The notes beneath the pieces were generated by a model that saw only the letters and a list, made by a program, of their open reading frames with translations, was not told where the DNA came from and made no database searches. The translations under genes were made by a program, and so were the position numbers. Below are positions 33,610 to 44,277 of a stretch of DNA of 64,000 nt, one piece after another (the stretch's first letter is position 1; the number at the start of each line of letters is the position of its first letter). The stretch spans positions 1,798,001-1,862,000 of the forward strand of contig JAGYXB010000196.1 of assembly GCA_022495005.1 (NCBI GenBank), given 5' to 3'. This DNA comes from Rhyacophila brunnea (Eukaryota > Arthropoda > Insecta > Trichoptera > Rhyacophilidae).

Positions 33610-35120
33610 TTTCAATCTAACGTGATCTTCCTCCATTGAATAAACAAAACTTATTATTTGTACTGCAATAATCTAAATATATGAAAAAGCATTCTAATGA
33701 AAAAACTATGACTCAATGCAAACATCTACCATATAAAATAACTAGCGTACCAAGTCAATGGGTTTCATGTTGATTAGACTTTTTATGATTTTGTTAAAAT
33801 CCTAGACTCTATTAGATTAGGACGCCAACCGACCTGCTAAGTCTAGTGGGCAGCTGGTCCTGCGAGTAAATAATAACTGATAATACTTTTTATGTTTATT
33901 ACGACTTATACAATGTTTTTAGACGCACGTATACCGAAAAAAAAATCTCAGAACATTTCACGTGCTTAGAAGTCTAAGGACCGAGTAATTTGAGGGATCT
34001 GGGCTATGGTCCTTTTAACCTTACAGTTATATTCTATATGATAATATCAAAACATACCATAATATTTTTTAGTGAGTAGAACCATAAAAATATCACACGG
34101 GGAATTTCGGAAAATACGTTAATTTTTTTTATTATAGGTACTAACTTTATAAATTTGTAACATAATAATGTGCTTATTCGTCAATTTTCATGTTTATGTG
34201 ATCAATATTAATTATAATGCGACAATTAAAATTCTATACTAATAGATGGCTACTACACTGATAACAATAATATGTGTGTTTGCATGTATGGAGTTATTGG
34301 CATTTTAAAGTTCGACGTCTTCTATAAAATCAGACACGTACACCTGTTTGAATTCAGGTTTTTTTTAAATATATTATGGTACATCATTTCCTATATTACA
34401 CCAGTATGTTAAATAACCCACATACTATTGGAACTATATAATAAACGGTTATTTATTAAGAAACGTGTAAGTATACTTATCAACATTTCGTAGAAGATAT
34501 TTTACTCAATTGTGTGCATTCCTATTGGAGCCATGAAGAAAATATTTGAATCGCTGTAGTCCGTTGATAATACGGTTATAATTACATCAAGCTATAAACT
34601 AAAATTAAACTAGTAATTTATTTATTCCAGGGATGGCAGAATATATTTAAAAATAGCGTTTATTACACAAAGAACACTTTATAACTATAGTTACAAACTT
34701 TCGACATAACATTTTTATAATCAGAATGTTATAGGTATTTTGACTCGTTTCATAGTATACAAATTTCGTAAATTGTGTTAAAAACCTTTTACTGTACAGC
34801 AAGCTACTAAAAGTTCAACAATCGAACTTAAAGATATCGTTTTAAAGAACATTTACACCAATGTTTCTTAACCTTTTTACATCCGCGATTAAAACAATAA
34901 ATATTTTTATAATTGATTTTTTATTAAAAAGAAGTAATTTTGCAACACAGCATGCTAATATAACAATATATAATATATAGGTAGGTATGTCGAAATTACA
35001 TTAATGATATTATGCCGGAAAATAATGTCACCCATGTAGGTATAATCGCAATCTCTTGATGTTATGTTTTATTGTTGAGACTATATTATTATAAAACACT
35101 TAAATGCAAAGGGATTTTTT
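33610..35120. other. Unassigned AT-rich sequence
   Basis: No supported gene. CAATGTTTCTTAACC at about 34860 faintly resembles a hAT end without a partner. Confidence 0.35.
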
Positions 35121-35126
35121 TGACAT

Positions 35127-35146
35127 TTTATTCATTTTATTTTATT
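35127..35146 (-). terminator. Polyadenylation signals of the peptide gene
   Basis: AATAAA occurs at 35146-35141 (overlapping the TGA stop) and again at 35132-35127 on the minus strand, giving a very short 3' UTR. Confidence 0.6.
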
Positions 35147-37560
35147 CATCCTCCACATATACATAGATTACCTTCGCAAGCTCCATTCACATCTCTTTCG
35201 CCACATATCGCAAGACACGTCGCCTGAATGCATGGAGTCATAATAGGTACGCATGGAGCTGTAAAAAGAATGTCGCATTTAATTAGATCATATTGTTTAT
35301 TTACACTTATTGTGGATTTCAAAGGGTAAACTAACTAACCCGAAAATATGACCGATACTGACCATACTAAACTCATGAGAATATATTATTAGCCATATAA
35401 TAATACAGTACGGGCATGTATTTTTAGTCGGATATCAAACCAGGCTTTACACTTTACAGCTAGTGTGGCACTGCCTTGAGAGTGTATCAGACGATACAAG
35501 ATATTTAGTACTAGCCGAAAATTATTTATTTTAATACATAGTATTTATTATTTATATAACGATTTCAAAATTGGTGTTAGCCTATATCAGGGTTGGCGGC
35601 CTTTCACGTACACGTGTCAAAATTTTCGAAATAATATTTTTCAACTGTCTTGACAAGGTCTTGACTGAGCTTGACATGCCAGCTGTTTTTCATGGTGAAA
35701 AAAAAGTTTTCTTCAAAAATAGTTTTTAAGAATTCTATTAAAATAGCTTAAAGTTTACAATTTTCTAGCCGAAGGCATATCTTTTATTCTTTCAATATCT
35801 TGTTCCTTGTTTTCAAAATTCTCAAATAGATCGTGGAAGCATTATTTAAACCACTCTTATTTCATATTATATTCTCCATCACTGAACGGTTTTTCATTTT
35901 TAGAGATTATGTATGAGGTAGCAGTTATTATGCTGAATGACTGCCGATAATTAATTTCATGAGGTTTGTTGATTGAATATTATTATTTTTAATTGTTCGA
36001 TCCTAAGGACCGACCTATGCAATTGTATATTTACACTAAGCATAATGATTATTCTTGAAAAAGATTTGCCGGCTGTTTATTATGCAATGCGATTTGTCAT
36101 TTATGCATAAATTTTGACGTTTCCGTTTGCGCATCGATTGGTAAACATTATATGAAAAACCAAAAAAAATACGCATGGCTATATCGTCATTATTTTTATG
36201 ATATTATCTTATTTAAGTAGGTACACGTATTTTTATTTGTAAAATACATACATAGGCTCGCCATCTCCGGCCTATATAGTTAATAAAGCGTAACTATGCG
36301 GACTACTAACTCTCCTATATACCTACTTACTTATTCATGAAATCAATACATATTATAATCTATGATAGACGACATAAAGTAGGTCCAGAATGCCTCATTT
36401 AAATTTCTTGAGATTTACGGTCTTCCTGGATTTAGGATTGGTCCTAAAATATAACATTATTTAATAACAGATATACCCAGATACAACAGCTATAGAGGAT
36501 TGCAATCGACTGGTCGATCAAGGAGTAAATTTGGGTAGAGCGCGGCAGTGTTGGTTTGTTTACACGGGCTTAGTACCCGCGTCAACCACAACGTTACTTC
36601 AAACGCTGACTAGAGGAAAGAAAAAAGATATTTTTATTGACTTGTATTTCATTATCTGAACTAAAAGTAGCGCTCGAAATGGAAAAGTTTACGAACCGGA
36701 GCGCTCGATAGTTTTTTGAAGATATTTACACAGTTATCTAAATTTATGTATATTTTATAATTTAAGTGTGTTATATTTTTGTTTTATGGGCTATCTACTT
36801 CAGACGGTCAACATATTTTTTCCACGAGACGGATTGATAATTTTACCGATTTCACGAACCGGAACGGCACTCCGGTCCATTTCGAGCCCCGAATAAAAAC
36901 AAATGCACAATAATAATTGTGATAAAATCAAAACGTTTCTATGGGCAGTTGCAAACAATGCATATATACCTGCAATGTAATTATCGCAAACAAATATTTC
37001 AGCCAATAAAAATCACAAAATGTACCTAGAATCGCAGGCGATGATTGGATGCACATAAGTTCACTGCCATTTATTTTGATAACATTGATTTAATTTTGAT
37101 ATAAGCATGAAAAAATTGAAAATTAAATCATCTACGATAACGGTACATCTACGGTACAAGTCGGTTATGGGGAATACATTTTGAAAGCCGATATACTGGA
37201 TTATTTGTTAGGTTGGGTTAGTTTATGTTAGTTTAAGTTAGGTTAGGTTCGGTTATCATTCTTGAATTCATGAATTTTGCCAAAATCGGCTATGACATTT
37301 TTTTATTACCACACATTCATAAAAAAGAGAAGGGCTTTTTACGTTTACACAAATTCAAACTATTGTACAAAAATTAGAAATACAGTTGACTATAAATTTA
37401 ATATTATGTTGGTCGAATGCAAATAAAATGTGTTTTACTTACGACATGTCGTTGGAATCACAGGTGCCAAAGTCGTTTTTTTACTATGAGTCGGATTGGC
37501 GGAGGCATTGCAAACTGTTGCCGAGACAGTGATTAAGGCAAAGACAAAAACAAATTTCAT
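35146..37560 (-). CDS. Secreted cysteine-rich peptide, CS-alpha-beta (defensin-like), two exons
   Basis: Exon 1 is 37560-37443 and exon 2 is 35258-35146 (minus strand), giving 76 residues. The start is the ATG at 37560, which begins a signal peptide (MKFVFVFALITV..., likely cleaved near residue 21, after NASA). A Thr/Pro-rich linker follows, then eight cysteines at 39, 42, 49, 54, 58, 67, 72 and 74. The last five have the spacing C-x3-C-x8-C-x4-C-x-C, with a G-x-C before the final C-x-C pair. This is the C-terminal layout of insect defensins and other CS-alpha-beta peptides. The donor is C|GTAAGT (37442) and the acceptor TTTTTACAG (35259); the frame is kept across the 2.18-kb intron. Secretion is well supported. 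Antimicrobial or other activity is inference. The extra N-terminal cysteines and short mature region are unusual. Confidence 0.75.
36672..36889. mobile_element. Family-D MITE in the intron
   Basis: GCGCTCGAAATGGAAAAG, ACCGGAGCGCTCGATA at the left and ACCGGAACGGCACTCC, GGTCCATTTCGAGC at the right form inverted ends. Flanking A-rich 8-mers (AACTAAAA and AATAAAAA) agree at 6 of 8. It is non-coding and related to 17822-17878 and 42637-42895. Confidence 0.6.
37208..37252 (+). repeat. Degenerate TTAGG (insect telomere-type) run
   Basis: Nine pentamers in one register: TTAGG TTGGG TTAGT TTATG and so on to TTAGG TTAGG TTCGG. Three of the nine are exact TTAGG. It is interstitial, inside the intron. 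Confidence 0.5.
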
Positions 37561-37632
37561 TTTGATACAGCCAAAAAAAATATTCACGCCAACCTACCCG
37601 AAGAAAATAAAAAAAATTTTCAACGCAGCGAT

Positions 37633-37640
37633 CTTATATA
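37633..37640 (-). promoter_or_regulatory. TATA box of the peptide gene
   Basis: TATATAAG on the minus strand, 73 bp upstream of the ATG. Transcription would start about 30 bp downstream, near 37605, giving a short 5' UTR. Confidence 0.55.
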
Positions 37641-37902
37641 GGTACTATTAATTCATATTATGTAGCTTGAAACATACCACTGTTTTTCAATCTGAGAGGA
37701 TATTTATTTTTTGATAGCATACCTAAGTAGAATGTGAGTTTTTCGATATGTACTTCATGTTATTTTCATTGTATTGACATTTTTTGAAAGGTAATATTAT
37801 ATTATACAAATATAGATAATAATTCAAAATAATATTAAAAATTATTTTACACAATATAGGTTGTTTTACTAATCGATTGCTATTATAACACCATTATCCA
37901 GA

Positions 37903-38003
37903 CTTCTTCTTCTTCTTTCGATCTAACGATCCAGCGTTGGGGCATAGGGTAAGCACAAGATTGCGCCACTTCCCTCGATCCATCGCCAACTCTTGCGCCT
38001 CTA
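37903..38003 (-). pseudogene. LINE C-terminal fragment (family Q)
   Basis: Minus strand reads AQELAMDRGKWRNLVL and then a stop-free tail with SLDRKKKK. The same stretch (RELAIERGKWRKLVL) occurs on plus at about 53190-53245. Only the last ~30 codons and the 3' end are present. Confidence 0.6.
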
Positions 38004-38204
38004 AAATATTCAGAATCATGAAATATTCCTCATGAAAAATAGAGATCCCAGGTTAATGAGTGATATTAATGGTAATAGAAGAAATATTTGCTAGTATTTA
38101 AAAGGATTTTAAATGAACTTAACCAGATGTAGAATGAAAAGTATTAAAATAAAAATCGGCCTTCGGGTGGACAAAGATTGTATTTATGGCAGCATAGCCT
38201 GAAG

Positions 38205-38460
38205 AAAATGTGTGTGGAAGGTTTTCATTATTTCCGACCATGTCCGATCCTAATAGGATCATAATATGGACCTCCACAGAGTAGAGGTTTGTGTTAACAG
38301 ATTTTGTTTTTACGAGAAATGGATGTCAGCCACTCGCTCAACCTATTAGGTCCATACCCTGACTCACACACAAATTGAAAAACAATATGTGTACTCGCCA
38401 GACCTAGGTTTCAAACCTGGGACCCACGGCGTTATAGTCTAACGCTTAAGACGCTAATAA
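38205..38460 (-). mobile_element. SINE family S, copy 4 (inverted)
   Basis: On the minus strand: box B AGGTTTGAAACCTAGG, then TGGACCTAATAGGTTGAGC, GTGGCTGACATCCATTTCTC, CTGTTAACAC and AGGATCGGACATGG. The head keeps an A-box-like TTAAGCGTTAGACTATAACG. Confidence 0.7.
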
Positions 38461-38464
38461 TCAA

Positions 38465-39029
38465 TCTGTGCTTGCAAACATAAATCATAAATCTATTGTG
38501 GAGCTTCATAATGTTGATGGAGTTGTGAGGACACTAAATGTGTATACGAGAATAAGACAGTATAGTGTATCTAATAATAGGACATTTTTCAATAGTTTTG
38601 AAACCCTCACAATTTAGACCACGTTTATCCACCAAAACCGTATACGGTTATATTACGCCAAACGGCATACGGAACGTATGATTTGGGTTCATGGAAATTT
38701 TGTACATAAATATCTGGCTGTGGCCAGAATGCCTCTACCATAAGTTGAAACCGATTGCCAAATTTGACTGATTGTCATACTTGTTTTCTTCCGTGTTTCA
38801 TTATAATTGAGTGAATTATTTTGATTATTTTCCAATCGTATTTTCTATTTTACTATTGATACTATAATAACTGCTTCATTTTATTCAATCATGACTACTT
38901 TATAAATCCTAAACTTTGCTTTCGAAAATGAAACTAAACTATAACGCCTCAAATTTCGTAAAAGTGATGACGCTTTTGAAAATAAACAAGAGTTACATTA
39001 GAGTTTAGCAAAGGCACATCAGATGCAGA
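38465..39029. other. Unassigned AT-rich sequence
   Basis: Nothing supportable. Confidence 0.35.
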
Positions 39030-39033
39030 TTAA

Positions 39034-40185
39034 TGGGGATCCTTATACCAGCAGAGGCACCTAGCGGAAAAATACAAAGCTTGAAATTTGAGACATTTTT
39101 TTGATAATTTACAATTTCAACTGTAAATTAATTAAAACGGAAAACATCAAAAAGAAAAATTGTGAATTTATTACATATTTACGTACACTGTTACGTTATT
39201 ATTACATTACATTTTATGGTCATATTTATTATTAAAATTTAGTTTATTAAGCTTCTACATCAAATATTATGAATGCATTCAGAAAAGCTGGTGCATGTCC
39301 ATTCAATGATGACGCTGTGTCTATTGAAGCCTTTTGTTCTTTCGCAACTTACAGAAAAAACAATAATTAGTTCTCTTAAAGCTTCGCATAGTTTAGATCA
39401 AGCTGAAGATTTTGGAAACCTACTCAGAATACCAAACGCTCCAAAATCTTCAACTCGTCAAATAAAAAGAGGATTCATCCTCCAAGCGTCTTACTCTACT
39501 ACCAGAAATAGTGGACCTAACTTCACATGTTCCAGATATCCAAGCAACTGGCCCGTCAGGACTTCAAAAGCAACTTTCTGCAATCATAAATGATAATGAC
39601 TGGTTGTGCGGCTTTTGCCGTTGAAGATATTCTGATGATGCCAGAAAGAAAAGTGGTGCGTCATGGATTCAGTGTTCATTTCACTATGTTCATTACCATG
39701 TACGCTGCCAAGACGAGTCCACAGAAGAAGATATTTTCATATGTGATATATGCAGTGAACCCATGAATTCGGATAATGGTGAATAGTACTTATAAACGAA
39801 ATAATATTTTAAATACTTGTATACTTGATCATAGTGCAAAAATACCTAACCCTCTATTGCCAAATTACATATCATATTGCTAAATTACCTAGCCATTGAT
39901 GATACATTAATAAGTTTAATATTACGTTTAAACAAATAAATTTATCAATATTTCTTCTATTCATACATCTTTAACATTATAATCTTTATGGCATTCGTTA
40001 AAAAGAATAAAACTTTATTTTAAAGTGTTAATTTTCTTCATTTAATCAAATTACTGCCAAATTACATTACCTTACCTACAATATACTAATTAATACAGTT
40101 GAAATTGTGAATTATCAAAAAAATGTCTCAATTTGCCAGTTTCGTATTTTTCCGCTAGGTACCTTTGCTGGTATAAGGATCCCCC
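39034..40185. mobile_element. TIR element with about 100-bp inverted ends and TTAA borders
   Basis: The left end (GGGGATCCTTATACCAGCAG, then GCACCTAGCGGAAAAATAC, then TTTTTTTGATAATTTACA) is repeated inverted at the right end with few mismatches. TTAA flanks both sides (39030-39033 and 40186-40189). TTAA is the piggyBac target, but TA inside it would also suit a pogo element. The coding content is pogo-like (see 39260-39786). It is an internal-deletion derivative of 1.15 kb. Confidence 0.75.
39260..39786 (+). pseudogene. Pogo-like (DDE_1) transposase C-terminus with Zn finger, frameshifted
   Basis: Plus-strand pieces: IMNAFRKAGACPFNDDAVS (about 39267-39325) resembles the post-catalytic A-F-R-x-x-G-x-x-P-F-N block of Tigger/jerky-type transposases. 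After frame changes, a Ser/Lys-rich linker leads to DNDWLCGFC, then WIQCSFHYVHYHVRCQDE, then FICDICSEP. The last three form a PHD/RING-like cysteine-histidine pattern, with the stop at 39784-39786. In known insect pogo-like proteins a C-terminal finger of this kind follows the DDE domain. The DDE domain itself is absent. It has at least two frame breaks. Confidence 0.55.
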
Positions 40186-40189
40186 TTAA

Positions 40190-40925
40190 TGAAAACCTAA
40201 TTTATATACATATAAATTAAATATCTCAAGTCATGTGTGATTACTTTATACAGATTAAATGGGTATACTATCATGATAAGCATTTGCGTTTTATTTGTTT
40301 ACCTACCTACCTTCCATGTTAAGTTAATAGTAGGTAATCATGTAATTCTTAAGAGATTTCCTATATATTGTAATAATTATAATATTCAATAACATTTATT
40401 CAGCATTCGGATTATTTGGCCATAATGATAAATCAACTTATAATGTAAGAAATAATAACTTTATAAAATATTTATTATTAGCGACAAAATGCAAAAATTG
40501 ACTCGTGCATCGTTTTTGTTTGACACATTATGCAGCTCCATAGACACCAAAGTTGACAAAAAGTGACCATAGAGAAAAATATTCCACTGTTTATGTACAA
40601 GGAGCACTTAATCCAAATATGCGAGCATATCTAAATACCGTGATTTGAATGGAGCACTCGTACACAATAATTATTGGATGAACACTCGAATATTTTTATA
40701 ATATGGTAATAAACGGTTATAGTTATGGCTTAAGGTGACACGGTAATATAAGCAATTTGATAGCCAATTACTTACCAGTTCTAGTACTGGTGTCAAGATT
40801 ATGATTTTGTAATTCATTAAAATCTTTCGGCAATAACTGTATTTTAAAAATTAAACAGCGGATTTTGGAACTTTATCTGGCTATATCTACAGTCACAGTA
40901 TAACTGTAAAGTTTGACTTTAAAAA
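40190..40925. other. Unassigned AT-rich sequence
   Basis: No supported feature. Confidence 0.35.
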
Positions 40926-40929
40926 AATC

Positions 40930-41225
40930 CAATAGGAAGTTACCCGAATTTAAACGACGTATTTGAAAATAAATATAAAAGACAATTTTGACATTATTTT
41001 TGTTTTAGAAGTGCTTTGTGAAAAATAGTGGATTTAGGAACTGTAAAAACTCGTTTCATCGCAACTTATAAGTCATCATAAACAAGTTGCGATGAAACAA
41101 GTTATTACAGTTCCTAAAGCCCCAATTTTTTACATAGCGCTTCTAAAACAAAAATTAATATCAAAGTTATCTTTTATATTCATTTTCAATTATGTCTTTT
41201 AAAATCGGGTAACTTCTCAATGGAA
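40930..41225. mobile_element. Foldback (hairpin) element, about 300 bp
   Basis: Arms of about 136-143 bp (40930-41065 and 41083-41225) are inverted copies around a 17-bp loop; the inner stem is AACTCGTTTCATCGCAACTT against AAGTTGCGATGAAACAAGTT. The outer ends are AATAGGAAGTTACCCGA and TCGGGTAACTTCTCAATGG. No ORF and no clear target duplication. Confidence 0.7.
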
Positions 41226-41699
41226 TTTCCTGAAATTTTATCACACAACATTACATTGGATAGGACATCGGAGGATAGGTCATATTGTGTAGAAGATTTT
41301 GAAACTGAAATCTTTTTTTAATCGGTTTAAAACGTTATAATTAATAATCGTTTTACAAACTAAATAAATTGATAAATTAACTGAAGTTTATTTAAGTTAG
41401 CCTCAAAATCTGGCTGCATCATATCATGGTATATGTAGAGGTGAGGTGGATTAGCATTGTTTGTAAATTGCGCAAAATACAATTAATAAATTCAGTGTGA
41501 CCTTATTTTAAGAATTTATAAAACAACGCCCACCTACACTCATCTCACGCAGGTGGAATATATTAATATCCGATGCGATTGGTTGAACAGAGTTAATGCC
41601 CTCCCAATTGAGATCACCAATGGCAGGTTAGTTCTGCTCCTTGGGAGAACAAACAACAGTTGCTCCCGATTTCTAAGATAATTATCAAAGACACACAAG

Positions 41700-41823
41700 T
41701 CAATACCACCAAGAAAGTAAATTGTAGCCTTAGTTCAATAAAAACAAATACGTATGACTTACAAAGTTTAATGTGCACTATTTATGGCGGATCTTAACAG
41801 TCGACCTCCACCCTTCGCTATTG
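41700..41823. mobile_element. hAT-1 right-end fragment
   Basis: AAATTGTAGCCTTAGTTCAA, GTGCACTATTTATGGCGGAT and CACCCTTCGCTATTG match the hAT-1 right end. The left part is absent. Confidence 0.65.
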
Positions 41824-41859
41824 GCAAAAAGTCCACTCGTGTGTTTTACCTATTTGAAT

Positions 41860-42530
41860 ATGTGTTCGCGCGAAAATAATTCCGATCGATGTACAGATGA
41901 AATACTTACCGATTCAGGATCCAATTTTTCATATATTGAACCTACAGATAAAAGTGATATTTTTCCAATAAGAACTCATCCTATGATACATCATTATTCT
42001 AGTGATTCGGAGAACGAAAGTGATCCAGACAGTGAAATTTTACTGTAGTTCACAATCCACCCGTTTTAGAACCATTAATTTGTTCTGGATTCTGGATAAC
42101 AAAATATACCTTCCGATCTCATACACATTCAGTAGTGTGAAACTATATATTGGTGATTATTTGTTTTACTATTTTCTGGACGGATCAAATAAATATCACA
42201 ACCGAAATTCAGATTGATTTGAAACCAGCAACATGACAAAAAGTAGCACAATATAACTTTTCAAGAAATAAAAAAGTTTCTTGATTAACTTTGATGATGA
42301 GAGCAAAAAAAGATACTAGAGACGACTATTGGATTACAGATCCAGATTTTGCCACTCATGTTTGTCACATTGGCGTAAAAGCAATGCCAAATATTTTTAT
42401 ACAGATGAAAATAAATTATAATAAAGTTTACTTCATCAAGTACCACAATATTTCAATTAAACAATCTTACCCTCAAAAAATAAAAGATTACCTCTTTCTA
42501 ATTAGTGATTGTTTAAATTAAAATAAGGAG
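41860..42530 (+). pseudogene. Unrecognised coding-like fragments
   Basis: Two plus-strand stretches have less biased composition than random AT-rich frames: an acidic one ending SSDSENESDPDSEILL (41865-42048), and DDYWITDPDFATHVCHIGVK (about 42309-42370) in another frame. The order, an acidic Ser/Asp-rich part then a folded part, could be the start of a transposase. I do not recognise the family and cannot show it is a gene. Confidence 0.25.
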
Positions 42531-43125
42531 CTATTTTACATTATCACATAGGAACGGATGAAACATTTATTATAATATCAGCTTATCAGTCGCCAGATAC
42601 CTTGATTCTAACCAAAATACGATGATTAAGATGGCTCTAAATGGCCGGACCGCACCGGAGCGCCGTTCCGGTTCAGAAAATTCCCAAAATTATCTATCCG
42701 TCTTTTGGAAATATTAATTTGACCGTCCGAGGTAGATAAGCCATATTTATAACAAAGAATCTAGCACACTTATTTTTATAAAATACACGTAAAATTAGAA
42801 AACTACCTACCTACCTATTTATACTTTTATATATAATGTAAATATTTTCGTAAAATTATCGAGCGCTCCGGTTCGAACAATTTTCCACTTGGAGTGCAAA
42901 TGAAAATAAATATAACAAAGTTTACTTTATCAAGTACCAAAATATTTCAATTTAACAATCTTACCTTCAAAAAATGTAAGATTACCTCTTTCTAGTTTTT
43001 AGTGATTGTTTAAATTAAAGCAAGGAGCTAATTTACATTACACATAGGGACGGATGAAACATTTATTATATCCGCTTATCAGTCGCGGGGATACCTTATT
43101 TCTAACCGAAATACGATGATTAATC
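42399..43125. repeat. Direct duplication of about 230 bp flanking a family-D MITE
   Basis: 42399-42632 and 42897-43121 are diverged direct copies (AAAGTTTACTTCATCAAGTA against AAAGTTTACTTTATCAAGTA; AAATACGATGATTAA in both). The family-D element at 42637-42895 lies between them. Confidence 0.65.
42637..42895. mobile_element. Family-D MITE, copy 3
   Basis: Inverted relative to 36672-36889: CGGACCGCACCGGAGCGCCG, TTCCGGTTC at the left and ATCGAGCGCTCCGGTTCGAA at the right. The outermost ends have decayed (CTCTAAATGG, CCACTTGGAG). Confidence 0.55.
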
Positions 43126-43159
43126 GCATCCCTTATTTACTTTATAGTACCTATGTATC

Positions 43160-43609
43160 ATAATGTCACCGACAGGTTTTTCCGCCCCTGTGGGGGGCGC
43201 TCCCATAAGGAGTAGTGCCACCCAGCCGCTCGGTCTGACCCTGGTAGTCAATGCGCCACCGATGAAATGATGATGACCCTTGGCAAAGCTGAACAAAATA
43301 TGTCACATGTTAAGTCCCGCAGTTTGCTCTGACAGGCCCCACGGCTTCTCAGAGTGAACTGTGGATGGTTAAGTCGGTCGCCACTGACCATGTAAATATA
43401 GGTAATAGGTAAAATAGTATAAGGTTGAATTTTGTTTGTCGAATATAATAGGGTAAAGGGTAATTAAATTAAATATGATTTGTTTGTAATGTTAATGTAT
43501 AGTGTAAATTGTAAAATAATATTCATATATAATGTAAGGGATTAAAAGGTAATAAAGGGGGACTTATGGATGGGCGTTGAGGGTATGTAATATAATATAG
43601 TTAAGATGT
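43160..43609 (+). other. Possible LINE 3' UTR preceding half-LINE 2
   Basis: Begins with a GC-rich segment (TTTTTCCGCCCCTGTGGGGG, 43176-43200), then an AT-rich GTAA/TAAT-rich stretch. It looks like the 3' untranslated end of a retroelement, but no reverse-transcriptase sequence was found upstream. It is the sequence into which half-LINE 2 inserted. Confidence 0.3.
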
Positions 43610-43621
43610 ACGTAGTGATAA

Positions 43622-44277
43622 ACATTCGCAGACTGGCACTCACCGCGAACAGTCACTTCAAGCTCCGATACGAAAATTACTACTGAGATTATAATACATA
43701 CTCTGATAGTAATAATCAACTCGATAAAATAATTCGATACGAATTACGTTACAATAATTCGAACAAAATATATTCGATACGAATTCCGCCACCTATCTTG
43801 AACGTCACAACGTCGCCAACTTGCTCCGCCACCTCCGCCGATTGATTTTAATACGAAGCCGCCACCTTCGTCAAAATTATTCCGCCACCTCCGCCGACCC
43901 AGCCCGCTTCCTTTGGATGCCAACGCCATTACAATCGCCCATCCAGAGGACATTGATGCGAGTTCCGCCACCTTTCTCGAACGCCATAACGCCGCCATCT
44001 TGCTCTGCCTCCACTACCGATTGATTTCAATACGAAGCTGCCACCTTCGTTGAAATAATCCCGCCACCTCCGCCACCTTTGGATGCTGTTTCACCGTTAT
44101 CATCGCCGATCTGGAGGACATCTGGTGAATATCTGCCGCCATTGATGGTCTTTTTCAAGATAACTATCGACGGCCGACCGAACTAGATCTTCTCTGAAGC
44201 CTTCATAACGACGAATAGAGCAGACACATTCAGATATTGTTACCGATATTGCGCTGTAGTTCGATAAGCGAGTCAAA
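43622..44277 (+). promoter_or_regulatory. 5' UTR of half-LINE 2 with two 179-bp repeats
   Basis: Unit 1 (43781-43959) and unit 2 (43960 to about 44125) are diverged tandem copies. Both read GARTTCCGCCACCT, CCGCCAWCTTGCTC, ATTGATTTYAATACGAAG, CCACCTTCGT and CTTTGGATGC. Tandem promoter monomers in LINE 5' UTRs are known from several families, so a promoter role is plausible but inferred. The region is richer in CCGCC than its neighbours. Confidence 0.6.

Larger units (their letters stand above)
35261..37440 (-). other. Intron of the peptide gene
   Basis: About 2.18 kb bounded by GT (37442-37441) and AG (35260-35259). It contains a family-D MITE (36672-36889) and a degenerate TTAGG run (37208-37252). 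No further exon was recognised. Confidence 0.65.
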
